64,000 nucleotides of DNA from Onthophagus taurus (GCF_036711975.1 NC_091972.1:11227001-11291000), one strand, 5' to 3'; numbered from the stretch's first letter, positions 11,540 to 21,930 are shown. Notes: a model not told the origin generated them from the letters alone. Numbers and translations are program-made.

Positions 11540-12210
11540 CGTCCCCATGTATACATTGCTCAACCGGGTGGATGTTTTCGTCTACCGACCAAGAGATTTC
11601 TAATCCGACCGCAATGTTTGGTTAAGGTTGCGTAAGCAGCGAGTAACACATTTTTAGGCAGATTAATTTTCTTTTCCAGCTTATAGGAATTGTTTCATTC
11701 TGCCATATCTTTGTTATCCATGTATGCAATTTACATATTTCTGAAGGAATTTCAACAATACCTTGCCGTTTGTTATTTTTGGAGCATTTATTGTTTCTCT
11801 ACCTTCTTGTAATGTTGAAGGTTCTGCATTTTGTTCCTCCAGGTTTGCTTGCCTAGTAGATCATTCTCGTAATTTTGTTTCTTGTTTCTATATAGTTAGT
11901 CGCCTCTCTTTCTTAATTTGTTAAACTCAGTTTGTCTTTTTTAGGTTCTCCTTCGTATGTATCTTTCATGTGCCCCACTTATTTTCTCTATTGCCTGTTT
12001 ACAATCGTCATCAAACAGATAGCTCTATTTGTGTCTTTGCTGCCTATTGTTGTTTTGGCCACTTCTCCAACTCTGTTTTGGTGCATTGTTTTCACATATC
12101 AGTCTTGATCTTATTTAACTTTCTAAGTTTGTCCCTACGTTTGGCAACCGTAGTCTATTCAGTTTCTGTATTTTCTCTTTGTCCGTGTGAGTATTATTTT
12201 TGGATACAAC
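11540..12210 (-). mobile_element. LINE relic (linker and start of RT domain)
   Basis: Minus-strand frames give, in N-to-C order, DDDCKQAIEK with A.ERYIRR (the 'WW.EEC..AI..K..A...Y' linker seen between endonuclease and RT), then IVEIPSEICK, then WITKIWQNETIPISWKRKLI, matching 'IP.EL.K....W...IW..E.IP..WK...I'. Frameshifts and stops throughout. The plus-strand 144-codon frame over 11970-12404 is only its antisense shadow. Confidence 0.7.
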
Positions 12211-12359
12211 ATGCTCTTCTTGTTTTGAGATGTAGGATGAGATCTATTCGCAGCTGTTTTGTCCATCATACTATGATCATCGGTAATATCTGTGTTGTTT
12301 TGTGTTGGAAGCATGTTTTAGGTTACTTTCATATCTTTACTAATGCCAAAGTACATTCA

Positions 12360-12680
12360 CATTGTTTTTTCCGTGAAATGAGTGTGTCGCTATCGTGCCA
12401 GTAAACTGCGCCTCTTTTTCTAGTTTGGCATTCATACTTTTTTGGATCATTTTGATTACATTGCTTGGTGAATTATCATAAACCTCCTTTAAAAGTTGGT
12501 CAAATTTTTTTTTGACATCTTCCTTTTGCACCTCTATGGGCAGTCGATGTTTAGTCTTTAACTTCATTACCTTCACTTTGCTCTTAATATTGCCATCATC
12601 TTACGTTTCCTTAGTTCGTCGAGTAATGCTAGTAATAGGGTTTATTTAAAGTTCTCATCGTGATTGGTTCCACCAAGTAG
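12360..12680 (-). repeat. Box X, copy 1 (duplicated unknown module)
   Basis: A block of about 300 bp, recurring at 14761-15060 and in part at 20149-20281, ending in CACCAAGTAG each time. On the minus strand this copy keeps a 78-codon frame (12340-12576) with KTKHRLPIEVQKEDVKKKFD, charged and coiled-coil-like; the second copy is frameshifted at the same place. It adjoins LINE sequence and could be a LINE linker segment. It marks one border of the protease duplication unit. Confidence 0.65.
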
Positions 12681-12724
12681 AAAAAAATGTTATAATTTTA
12701 AAATAAAATAAATAATTTTTTTAT

Positions 12725-12784
12725 GCTATCAATTACATAACAACCACGTTGTGTTTAATTTGGAACATAAAGGTAGCGAAATAA
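12725..12784 (+). pseudogene. Relic last exon of a gustatory receptor
   Basis: Reads AINYITTTLCLIWNIKVAK plus stop, the same 20 codons as the last exon of the full receptor at 15442-16659, with three amino-acid changes. Its preceding acceptor is TTTTTAT instead of TTTTTAG, and the body of the receptor is absent. Homology with the downstream copy starts inside the receptor's last intron (about 12682 here, 16556 there), which locates a duplication breakpoint. Confidence 0.8.
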
Positions 12785-13094
12785 ACTAACAATTTTTGCT
12801 TTATTTTTATGTCAGTTTCTGTGTATGAATAATTTAATAAAAATTTTATTAAATCTCATAGAAAATTTATTATTTAATTAGACATTAGAAATGAGTTTCT
12901 TGTCTTCATTTCTTTCATGTGACAACTAAGGAAAATCATACCAGACGTCAATTGAAATTAGGCATGGTCCACTTAATGATTCAACTTATTAATTTATTTT
13001 TCATTGCTGTTTTAAACTTTGAACATCTTTCGATCGGGGACTTTTTTTGCGATTTAATCAGTTGTTGATAAATCTTTAATCGGATCTTAGAAAT

Positions 13095-13102
13095 TATATA
13101 AA
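13095..13102 (+). promoter_or_regulatory. Probable TATA box of protease copy 1
   Basis: TATATAAA lies 61 bp before the start codon. The surrounding several hundred bases are conserved in all three protease copies. Copy 3 has TATATATA at 20592-20599. Copy 2, the pseudogene, has a 4-bp alteration here (TATATTATAAAT around 16952-16963). Confidence 0.5.
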
Positions 13103-13155
13103 TTGATACATTTCAAACGTTTGAATAGACTCCAATTGTCTTTTTATAACTAAAC

Positions 13156-14064
13156 ATGAAACTTTTCATTGTATTGGCTACAATTTTAGCTGGTGCTTTT
13201 GGTAAGTCACTTCAGTGTCTTTATTGTCTAATTATTTTACTCGATTTAATCAAACAGCCGCACCATCTACTAAAATCATCAGTGGTGAAGATGCCGAAAG
13301 AAATGAATTCCCATATCAAGTCTCCGTTCAACTAAATCGCGAGGGTGCTTGGTTCCACAATTGTGGTGGTGCAATCTTAGATGAAGACACTATCGTAACC
13401 GCTGCTCACTGCTTATTCGAACATGATTTGGCTGATTTGAGAATCGTAGTTGGTATCTTGGATTTAGACGAAATTGATGGTCCATCCGACGCGCGAATTT
13501 TTACAGTCACCAACACAATCATACATCCAGACTACATTGGGGGGGCCGGCGTTGGTCCTAACGACATTGGTATTATTAAAATCAGCGATCTTTTCTTTTG
13601 GACCGATGCTGTTCAACCCGTTAGTCTTCCGGTAGCTGATGCCGTTTTCACTGGTCCCTCCGTTGTATCTGGTTGGGGATCCACCTTTCCTATTATAATT
13701 CCGATTATGCCAAATCGCCTTCAAAAAGCTAACACGCCTTTATTGAGCTATCAAGGTACTTATTTATTTTTTCTTAAAATGGTTAGTTTAATAAATATTT
13801 TTATTGGTTTCAGAATGTTACGACGCTTTCGTTGCAGTGACTGGAATTTCTGACAAGTTTGATGAACGTAGTAATGTTTGCACTGGAGGTTTAGATGATG
13901 GAGTCTTTGAGGCTCCTTGTTCCGGTGACAGTGGTGGCCCAGTTGTTCAAGATGGTGTTCTTGTTGGCGTCGTTTCTTGGGGAGTTTCGTGTGGTATGAC
14001 TGGAGCTCCATCAGTACATACCAGAATTGCTTCATTTATTGATTTTATTCAAGAACATATGTAA
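13156..14064 (+). CDS. Chymotrypsin-like S1 serine protease, copy 1 (intact)
   Basis: Secreted S1A protease, probably a digestive gut enzyme. Exons 13156-13201, 13258-13755 and 13814-14064 (phase-1 introns, GTAAG and GTACT donors, CAG acceptors) give 264 residues. A signal peptide (MKLFIVLATILAGAFA) is followed by a very short propeptide ending in Lys21, then the mature start IISGEDA. Catalytic triad: His66 (VTAAHC), Asp118 (GPNDIGIIKI), Ser221 (CSGDSGGPVV). The specificity-pocket residue six before Ser is Ala (EAPCSGDSGG), not the Asp of trypsins, so chymotrypsin- or elastase-like specificity is expected. The stretch where copies 2 and 3 have the poly(A) signal AATAAA reads AATACA here (14143-14148). 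The 46-bp first exon is identical in length in all copies. Confidence 0.92.
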
Positions 14065-14252
14065 AAAAATCAATGTATATTTAGAATTCATAGAAATAAT
14101 AGCAATCTAACTATGTAGTCAGCTTGTTTTCTTATTTTTGGTGAATACATTAATAATATGGTGTCAATCAATGATGCTAAGCAAACCTTCATAATATTAT
14201 AAAGATTGAAATTATAAGACAAATTACTTTTAGTTATAGATTTTATTTTTTA

Positions 14253-14411
14253 TTTACGACAGTAATCAAATAAATTTCTTTGCCCCACTTAAAATTTTTC
14301 GTAAATTGATTAGGATTAGAAATGTACGGAAAATTTTAAACGCAAAACAAAGGGATTCATCCAGTCATTGCCGTATTGATGGAACATGTTATATATCACT
14401 GTAACGCAAAT
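14253..14411. mobile_element. MITE copy 1 (left arm truncated)
   Basis: Matches the 191-bp palindromic element at 21740-21930 from TTTACGACAGTAATC to the right terminus ATATATCACTGTAACGC, but lacks its first ~40 bases. The outer end GTAACGC is intact. It sits between the protease and the aspartic-protease exon relic, as in the other two copies. Confidence 0.75.
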
Positions 14412-14450
14412 TAAACATTTTACACATTGAATGTAAGATTTGTATGCGCT

Positions 14451-14702
14451 TTAAGCAGCTAGAACAAACCCAATTCGTTTCTTCTCCAAATCATATATGC
14501 TGAAAAACTTTGAAAGAAAAGCTTCTCCAAGGAGCCAACGGTTTTTGTCAGATGTTGCTGTCCCCTCCACAAAAGCTGATATGCATATTGTTACAAGTTT
14601 GGCAAAAACCTATAAAAAGTAGTACCAAAAAATAGATCACTTTATATATTTTTTTGTTAATTGCTTTTTGTACGTAATCGGTTTCAGTTAAATTAAATTT
14701 CT
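14451..14702 (-). pseudogene. Relic 3' exons of the aspartic protease, copy 1
   Basis: Minus strand 14451-14609 is an intact copy of the last exon of the pepsin-like gene at 21974-23771. It has the same 159 bp, same stop and intact acceptor, reading ICISAFVEGTATSDK, WLLGEAFLSKFFSIYDL and KKRIGFVLAA. Upstream, 14666-14702 covers only the 3' part of the preceding exon (FNLTETDYVQK), where the splice donor GTACTT has become GCAATT. The other exons are missing, so this is a truncated duplicate, not a gene. Confidence 0.85.
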
Positions 14703-14760
14703 GCGTGAAAAGCATGTTTTTACTGGTTACTGTCATATCTTTATTTATCTAGTTCATTAA

Positions 14761-15060
14761 CATTGTTTTTTCTCTGAAATGAGTGTTTCCATATCGTGCT
14801 AGTAAACTGCGCCTCTTTTCATAGTTTGGCGTTCATATTTTCCTTTAATAATTCCATAAACTTCCTTTTAGAATTGGTAAAATCTTTTTTTGACATCTTC
14901 CTTTTGCTTCTCTATGGGCAGTCGATGTTTAGTCTCTAACTTCATTACCTGGCCACTTTGCTTTTTGTATTGCCATCATCTTACGTTTCCTTAGTTCGTC
15001 GAGTAACGCTAGTAATAAGATTTATTTAAGGTTCTCATCATGATTGGTTCCACCAAGTAG
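14761..15060 (-). repeat. Box X, copy 2
   Basis: Nearly the same sequence as 12360-12680, from CATTGTTTTT to CACCAAGTAG. The minus-strand frame of copy 1 is broken here after KEDVKK. After the shared end it continues with the native upstream sequence of the receptor gene, whereas copy 1 jumps into a receptor-intron sequence. Confidence 0.7.
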
Positions 15061-15441
15061 TTATTTAGCTCAATATACACCAAACTGTTAAAGTGTTTTC
15101 AACAATAACTTCCACCAATTTCGGCCAGTAACATTTGTCCTTCTTATTTATTATTATATTTAGTCGGATTTATTCGGATTTTCCATCGAACAAATTTTAG
15201 ATTGATGTGTAAAAATCAGTATTCGTTACAATAATTGTCTTTTTCATAATAAAAGTATGATAACATTATAAATCATATGAACAAAATTAATATGAGTATT
15301 ACGATAGATATGAATCGAATGTGAACACATTTCCGTTTAATACTTTCTATAATAACATCATATAAAAATTGATTGAAATGTTTGTGTTGATTACTAACTG
15401 GAGTTTACTGGAAACTAACTGGAGTTTCATTTCGTTCAAAA

Positions 15442-16659
15442 ATGTCTACCGATATAGCCTTTTTAAGACAAATCCAATACATAAGCGGTCCATACAGTTT
15501 AGACTTATTATCTTGGAATAAACGAACGGAATCTTTTCAAGTGAATAATTGTTGTGCTTGCAAATTAATATTAGCAACATACATTGGTTTAGTAATTTCG
15601 TTGTACGTTCAAAATGCTTACGATATTATTGCGAATCATTACGAAGAATCTTTAGAATTGTTCATCGAAATAACATTAGGATTAGCAATGTGTCTTGGTT
15701 ATTGGATAACACGATATTTTATGCAAAATACTTATATTCATTTTTATGAAACATGGAGAAAATTGGAGAACGTTTTTGATGAATATAATTCAAAACTCAA
15801 TCATTTTAAAGGAAATATATTTAATTTATTATTGTATTCTTTGATAATTTATAATTCTATTCACTCGATTCTTTTCATTGTATCGCTTCTTATAAATAAT
15901 GCACGATCGTCTTTATCTTTTAAATTACTCATTGCAATAGTAGCTATTAATACTATGCTTACATTAGTTTTTTATCAACGTATTTTAATAAATGCGTTAA
16001 AAATGTTAGTGAAAATTTACGCACATAGATCTTATTTAACAAAAAAAGTTAATTGTGCAATGTGTAATAACAATAAAAGAAATATTGTTGATATCGATGA
16101 AATTTGTATGAAGCACTTATTGAAATTTACAAACAAATCATTTGCACTTATACTTCAATTATACAAGCATTATATAAAGATCAGTCAGGGACAAATAATT
16201 ATATCCAATGTAGGTTGTTTCGTGGAAACTTCTGTTGAAGGATATCGAGCTTATAAAGATTTATACATAACGGAGAAAAAATCTATGTGGATACAAGTTT
16301 ATAGCAATGTTCTTCTTGTGGGTTTAAATATTGGTCTCGCTTATATCATAACGTTGTTATCTGAAAAAATAATTCAAGAAAAAAATAACCTTACAAGAAG
16401 TGTTAGCCGTTCTTTCTTATTATCACCAGGTAAACTATCCATAAAAAAGGACATTAAACAAACTTTAATGTACTTGATGAGACATGACCTTAATTTTTCT
16501 ATTTTTGGAGTGTATCATATCAATTCTCCTTTATATGTAAGAGTAAGTCATTTAAAAAAAAATGTTATAATTTTAAAATAAAATAAATAATTTTTTTAGG
16601 CTATCCATTACATAACAACCACGGTGTGTTTAATTTGGAACATAAAGGTAGCGAAATAA
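15442..16659 (+). CDS. Gustatory receptor, 2 exons, within the protease cluster
   Basis: Exons 15442-16536 and 16600-16659 (phase-0 intron, donor GTAAGA, acceptor TTTTTTTAG) give 384 residues. Without the splice the frame would run to 16581 and end in a lysine-rich tail, which is not family-like. Marks: several hydrophobic helices, LILQLYKHYIKI (loop 'L...H..L'), DLNFSIFGVYHINSPL ('F...GFF.I...L'), and a last exon AIHYITTTVCLIWNIKVAK aligned with the C-terminal TYhhhhhQF segment. It lies tail-to-head with protease copy 2, about 360 bp upstream of that start codon. Its last exon and 3' flank were copied to 12725. Classified as gustatory, not odorant, by these marks; the ligand is unknown. Confidence 0.8.
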
Positions 16660-17015
16660 ACTAACAATTTTTGATTTATTTTTGTCAGTTTCTGTGTATG
16701 AATAATTTAATAAAAATTTTATTAGATCTCATAGAAAATTTATTATTTAATTAGACATTAGAAATGAGTTTCTTGTCTTCATTTCTTTCATAATAGCTAA
16801 GGAAAATCATACCAGACGTCAATTGAAATTTGGCGTGGTCCACTTATTAATTTATTTTTCATTTCAGTTTTAAACTTTGAACATCTTTCGATCGGGGACT
16901 TTTTTGCAATTTAATCAGTTGTTGATAAATCTTTAATCGGACCTTAGAAATTATATTATAAATTGATACATTACAACCGTTTAAATAGACTCCAATTGTC
17001 TTTTTATAACTAAAC

Positions 17016-17921
17016 ATGAAACTTTTCATTGTATTGGCTACAATTTTAGCTGGTGCTTTTGGTAAGTCACTTCACCGTCTTTATTGTCTAATTATTTTAC
17101 TCAATTTAATCAAACAGCCGCACCTTCTACTAAAATCATCGGTGGTGAAGATGCCCAAAGAAATGAATTCCCATATCAAGTCTCCGTTGAACTAATCAAG
17201 ACGGTGTTTGGTTCCACAGTTGTGGTGGTGTAATCTTAGATGAAGACACTATTGTAACCGCTGCTCACTGCTTATTTGAACATGATTTCGGTGATTTGAG
17301 AATCGTAGTTGGTATCTTGGATTTAGACGAAATTGATGATCCATCCGACGCGAGAGTTTTTGCAGTCACCAACACAAACAATCATACATCCAGACTTCAT
17401 TGGGGGGGACGACGTTGGTCCAAACGACATTGGTATTCTTAAAATCAGCGATCTTTTCTTTTGGACCGATGCTGTTCAACCCGTTGGTCTTCCGGTAGCT
17501 GATGCCGTTTTCATTGGTGCCTCCGTTTTATCAGGTTGGGGATCCATCTTTCCTATTGTAGTCCCGATTATGCCAAATCGCCTTCAAAAAGCTAACACGC
17601 CTTTATTGAGCTATCAAGGTACTTATTTGTTTTTTCTTAACATGGTTAGTTTAATACATGTTTTTATTGGTTTCAGAATGTTTCGACGCATTGCCTGCGA
17701 CATCTGCTGAGAAATTGGAGGAACGTAGTAATATTTGCACCGGAGGTTTAGATGATGGAATCTTGGGGGCTTCTTGTTACGGTGACAGTGGTGGCCCAAT
17801 TGTCCAAGATGGTGTACTTGTTGGCGTCGTTTCTTGGGGAGTTTCGTGTGGTATGACTAGAACTCCATCAGTACATACCAGAATTGCTTCATTTATTGAT
17901 TTTATTCAAGAACATATGTAA
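17016..17921 (+). pseudogene. Chymotrypsin-like protease, copy 2 (frameshifted)
   Basis: Same three-exon layout as copies 1 and 3 (17016-17061, 17118-17618, 17677-17921) with intact splice sites. A one-base loss near 17196 (CTAATCAAGACGG where copy 3 has a 1-bp longer CGCAAC stretch) shifts the frame and produces an in-frame TAA at 17231. A 4-bp gain near 17373 (ACACAAACAATC versus ACACAATC) restores it. The region between would encode the catalytic His motif VTAAHC, so no active product is possible as read. Downstream GPNDIGILKI and CYGDSGGPIV remain intact. AATAAA follows at 18001. A sequencing error at either site is conceivable, but two independent ones are less likely. Confidence 0.85.
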
Positions 17922-18133
17922 AATAATCAATATATATTTAGAATTCATAGAAATAATAGCAATCTAACTATGTAGTTAATTTGTTATCTTATTTTTGGTC
18001 AATAAATTTATAATATGGTGTCATTCAATGATGCTGAACAAATATTCATAATATTATAAAGATTGAAATTATAAGACAAATTAGTTTTAGTCATTGATTT
18101 TATTGAAATATTCACGTGCGTTACAGTGATATA

Positions 18134-19755
18134 CAGGGTGATTCATTAGCTCTATGACAAACTTTGGCAGATGAAAGGTGATGCGATTCTAAGGAAAAAT
18201 GTTATATGAATATGGGTCCCATTCATTTTGGTTAAAGAGTTACAAGCCTTTGAAAATTTTACACAGTTTAATAGGCAAAAAATAAATTTAAAAATTACAA
18301 AAATTGTTCGAAATGTCCGCCTTCAGCTTGAATGCACGCTTCACATCGACGAAGTAAAGATTTGCAACAATCGCAACAATAATTATGAAACCCAAATACA
18401 GAGTTGGCTGTGATAACAAAACTGAGTTCTTTATGTCAAACATTTCAATTTACTCTATTCTGTGTGTTTCAAAGTTTATAATTGTCAGAGTTTTGATCGA
18501 AAACGAAAATGCATGTATTTACGACTGAAGAATATGCAGATATTATTTTTGTATACGGGCTTTGTAACGGAAACGCTCGGCAAGCAGCAAGAGAATACCT
18601 TCGTAGGTTTCCAAATAGACATCAACCTGCCCATACAGTGTTTAGTGCATCATATCACAGACTGAGAGAAACAGGTAACCCCGCTCCACTACATTCCGTT
18701 CGTCCCCATGATGTGAATGTACAAAATGAAGAATGTGTTATTGATTTAGTACTTGACGACCCTTCAATTAGTACTCGGCGTATAGCGAGCATGTTACAAA
18801 TATCCCAAAGTTTTGTATGGCGTGTATTGAATCGAGAAATGTTAGATCCGTTTCATCGCCAAAATGTTCAAGCATTACATCCTGGAGATACTGAGCAACG
18901 CTTAGCATTTTGCCACTGGATTATTCAGCAACATGCTCAAAATAATAACTTCATTTCCCAAGTTTTGTGGTCTGATGAAGCGTGTTTCACTAGGGACCGC
19001 ATAAATAATTATCATAACAAACATGTGTGGTCCTTGCAAAATCGACATGCAATTAGACCTGGAAGATTTCAGCAACGGTTTAGTGTAAACGTTTGGGGTG
19101 GCATTTTTAACAATTCTTTGCTACCTGTATGGGTGATAAATGAACGCTTAAATGCAAATATGTACAGAAATTTCTTGGGACATAACCTTTTCGATTTTAT
19201 CGACGACGTACCACTTAACATAGTTCAAAATATGTGGTATCAGCACGATGGTGCACCACCACATCGAGGAAGAGAAGTCATCGCTTGGTTACATGAACAT
19301 TTTTCAAACAAATAGATTGGCAATGGAGGTCCAGTAGTCTGGCCACCACGATCCCCAGATCTAAATCCGCTGGATTATTATTTCTGGGGACACATGAAGC
19401 AGCTTGTGTACCATGTAGAAATTACTACCCGTCAGCAACTACTGGACAGAATTCAAGATGCAGCTAATAGCATACGGAATGATCCAAATATCATACGTCG
19501 TGTGATAGAATCTTTACTTCGTCGATGTGAGGCGTGCATACAAGCTGAAGGCGGACATTTCGAACAATTTTTGTAATTTTTAAACTTATTTTTTATGTTA
19601 CATTTTCATTTGCCTATTAAACTGTGTAAAATTTTCAAAGGCTTGTAACTCTTTAACCAAAATGAATCGGACCCATATTCATATAACATTTTTTCCTTAG
19701 AATCGCATCACCTTTCATCTGCCAAAGTTTGTCGTAGAGCTAATGAATCACCCTG
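18134..19755 (+). mobile_element. Tc1/mariner-superfamily element, 1.62 kb, long TIRs, TA target duplication
   Basis: Begins CAGGGTGATTCATTAGCTCT and ends with the reverse complement; TA flanks both ends (18132-18133, 19756-19757). Arms run about 18134-18362 and 19510-19755, far longer than typical, with one ~16-bp gap in the left arm. They include an inverted copy of the last ~20 transposase codons. It carries one transposase gene, described separately. Arm identity is high, so it moved recently. Confidence 0.9.
18509..19576 (+). pseudogene. Transposase (HTH + DDE), one nonsense codon
   Basis: A 355-residue transposase read through one in-frame TAG at 19313-19315, where the family has Trp (FSNKW-IGNGGP). 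N-terminal HTH (FTTEEYADIIFVYGLCNGNA) of the DUF4817 type common in insect Tc1/mariner-superfamily elements, then a second HTH (ISTRRIASMLQISQSFVWRV). Catalytic residues: Asp in LWSDEACFTR, Asp in YQHDGAPPH, and Asp in PRSPDLNPLDYYFWG, about 36 residues apart. The C-terminus RRCEACIQAEGGHFEQFL is typical. Apart from the stop the frame is clean. The first ORF alone (268 aa) lacks the third catalytic residue, so this copy should be inactive. Confidence 0.9.
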
Positions 19756-19974
19756 TATAACATGTTTCATCAATTTACGACAGTAATCAAATAAATGTCC
19801 TTGCCCCACTTTTAAAATTTTTCGTAAATTGATTAGGATTAGAAATTTATGGAAAATTTTAAAAGCAAAACAAAGGGATTCGTCCAGTCATTGCCGTATA
19901 TTGATGGAACATGTTTATATCACTGTAACGCAAATTAAACATTTTACACATTGAATGTAAGATTTTTATGCGCT

Positions 19975-20133
19975 TTAAGCAGCTAGAACAAATCCAATTC
20001 GTTTCTTCTCCAAATCATATATGCTAAAAATCTTTGAAAGAGAAGCTCCTCCAAGGAGCCAATGGCTTTTGTGAGATGTGGCTGTCCCCTCCACAAAAGC
20101 TGATATGCATATTGTTACAAGTTTGGCAGAAAC
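19975..20133 (-). pseudogene. Relic last exon of the aspartic protease, copy 2
   Basis: Another 159-bp copy of the terminal exon with its acceptor and stop. Similarity ends just past the acceptor at about 20148, where the sequence jumps directly into Box X copy 3. Relative to copy 1, about 0.7-0.8 kb between has been deleted. Confidence 0.85.
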
Positions 20134-20148
20134 CTATAAAAAGTAGTG

Positions 20149-20281
20149 GATGTTTAGTCTCTAACTCCATTACTTGGCCACTTTTTTTTGTATTGCCATC
20201 ATCATGTTTTTTTAGTTCGTCGAGTAATGCTAGTAATAGGGTTTGTTTAAGGTTCTCGTCTTGATTAGTCCCACCAAGTAG
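20149..20281 (-). repeat. Box X, copy 3 (partial)
   Basis: GATGTTTAGTCTCTAACT to CACCAAGTAG, corresponding to the second half of copies 1 and 2. The following ~45 bp (TTCAATATACACCAAACTG) match the flank of copy 2, then protease-upstream sequence resumes at about 20330. Confidence 0.7.
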
Positions 20282-20652
20282 TTATTTTGTTCAATATACA
20301 CCAAACTGTTAAAGTGTTTCATCTTATAATAATTTAATACAAATTTTATTAAATCCCATAGAAAATTTATTATTTAATTAGACATTAGAAATGAGTTTCT
20401 TATTTTCATTTCAATCATATGATAACTAACGAAAATCATACCGGACATCAATTGAAATTTGGCGTGGTCCACTTAATGATTCAACTTGTTGATTTTCTTC
20501 AATTAAATTCATTATCAAAAACATCTTTCGATCGGGGACTTTTTTGCGATTTAATCAGTTATTGATAAATCCTTAATCGGACCTTAGAAACTATATATAC
20601 TGATACATTTCAACCGTTTAAATAGACTCCAATCGTCTTTTTATAACTAAAC

Positions 20653-21553
20653 ATGAAACTTTTTATTTTATGGGCTACAGTTTTAGCTGGTGCTTTTGGT
20701 AAGTCACTTTAGTGTGTATATTGTCTAATTATTTTAATCAAATTTAATCAAACAGCCGCACCTTCTACTAAAATCACCAATGGTGAAGATGCCCAAAGAA
20801 ATGAATTCCCATATCAAGTCTCCGTTCAAATAAATCGCAACGGTGTTTGGTACCACAATTGTGGTGGTGCAATCTTAGATGAAGACACTGTCGTAACCGC
20901 TGCTCACTGCTTAATCCGAGAAGATTTGAATTATTTGAGAATTGTAGTTGGTATCTTAGATTTAGACGAAATCAATGGTCCATCCGACGCGCAAGTTTTT
21001 AGAGTCACCAACACAATTATACATCCCGGCTACAGTGGGAGCATTGGTCCTAACGATATTGGTATTATTAAAATCGGCGTTCTTTTCTTTTGGACCGATG
21101 CTGTTCAACCTGTTGGTCTTCCGGTAGCTGATGCCGTTTTCAGTGGTACCTCCGTTTTATCAGGTTGGGGATCAACCTCAACCGGTTCGACTGTGATTAT
21201 GCCAAATCGTCTTCAAAAAGCTAATACGCCTTTGTTGAGCCATCAAGGTACTTATTTATTTTTTTTTTAAATGGTTAGTTTAATAAATATTTTTATTGGT
21301 TTCAGAATGTTACGACGCTTTTGTTGCGTTAGTCGGATCTCCTTTGCATTTGGATGAACGTAGTAATGTTTGCAGTGGAGCTTTAGATGATGGAGTCGCT
21401 GCTTGTTCCGGTGACAGTGGTGGCCCAATTGTCCAAGATGGTGTTCTTGTTGGCGTCGTTTCTTGGGGAGTTTTGCCATGTGGTAGAGTTGGAGCTCCAT
21501 CAGTACATACCAGAATTGCTTCATTTATTGATTTTATTCAAAAACATATGTAA
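20653..21553 (+). CDS. Chymotrypsin-like S1 serine protease, copy 3 (intact)
   Basis: Exons 20653-20698, 20756-21247 and 21306-21553 give 261 residues with no frame damage. Signal peptide MKLFILWATVLAGAFA, then a short propeptide ending in Lys and an unusual mature start ITNGEDA, where most S1 enzymes have I-[IV]-x-G. Triad motifs VTAAHC, GPNDIGIIKI and CSGDSGGPIV are all present. The pocket residue six before Ser is Ala (GVAACSGDSGG). It is 3 residues shorter than copy 1, mainly from small in-frame indels in the loops before the third catalytic motif and near the C-terminus. AATAAA lies at 21636-21641. It converges with the aspartic protease gene, the two stops being 420 bp apart with a MITE between. 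Confidence 0.92.
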
Positions 21554-21739
21554 AAGAATCTATATATATTTAGAATTCATGGAAATAATAGCAAAATAAC
21601 TTTGTGGTCAGCTCTTTTTCACCTTATTTTTGGTCAATAAATTAATAATATGGTGTCGACCAATGATGCTAAATATTAGAAAGATTGAAATTATAAGACA
21701 AATTAGTTTTAGTTATAGATTTTATTGAAATACTCACGT

Positions 21740-21930
21740 GCGTTACAGTGATATATAACATGTTCCATCAATTTACGACAGTAATCAAAAAAATTTCTTT
21801 GTTTTGCTTTTAAAATTTTTCGTAAATTGATTAGGATTAGAAATTTACGGAAAATTTTAAAAGCAAAACAAAGAGATTCATCCAGTCATTGTCGTAAATT
21901 GATGGAACATGTTATATATCACTGTAACGC
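21740..21930. mobile_element. Palindromic MITE, complete copy
   Basis: A 191-bp element whose two arms of about 88 bp are inverted copies: GCGTTACAGTGATATATAAC on the left, GTTATATATCACTGTAACGC on the right, around a short TTGATTAGGATTAG centre. No coding capacity. Copies at 14253 and 18118 occupy the same position relative to the protease, so insertion preceded the duplications. Confidence 0.85.

Larger units (their letters stand above)
18118..19931. mobile_element. MITE copy 2, split by a Tc1/mariner-type insertion
   Basis: Left piece 18118-18133 (GCGTTACAGTGATATA) and right piece 19756-19931 together equal the 191-bp palindrome seen whole at 21740-21930. Everything between is the inserted element. 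Copy 3 shows the unfilled site GTGATATATAACATG. Confidence 0.8.

Noticed and set aside
11970..12404. 144-codon plus-strand frame
   Set aside because: Antisense to a recognisable LINE fragment; Cys/Phe/Ser-rich composition is typical of a shadow frame.
13464..13724. Minus-strand frames across the protease exons (also 13760-14035 and 21267-21524)
   Set aside because: Shadows of the well-supported plus-strand protease genes.
16537..16581. Unspliced C-terminus of the receptor at 15442 (lysine-rich tail)
   Set aside because: A GTAAGA donor and a strong acceptor lead to an exon matching the receptor-type C-terminus, which is also conserved in the relic at 12725.
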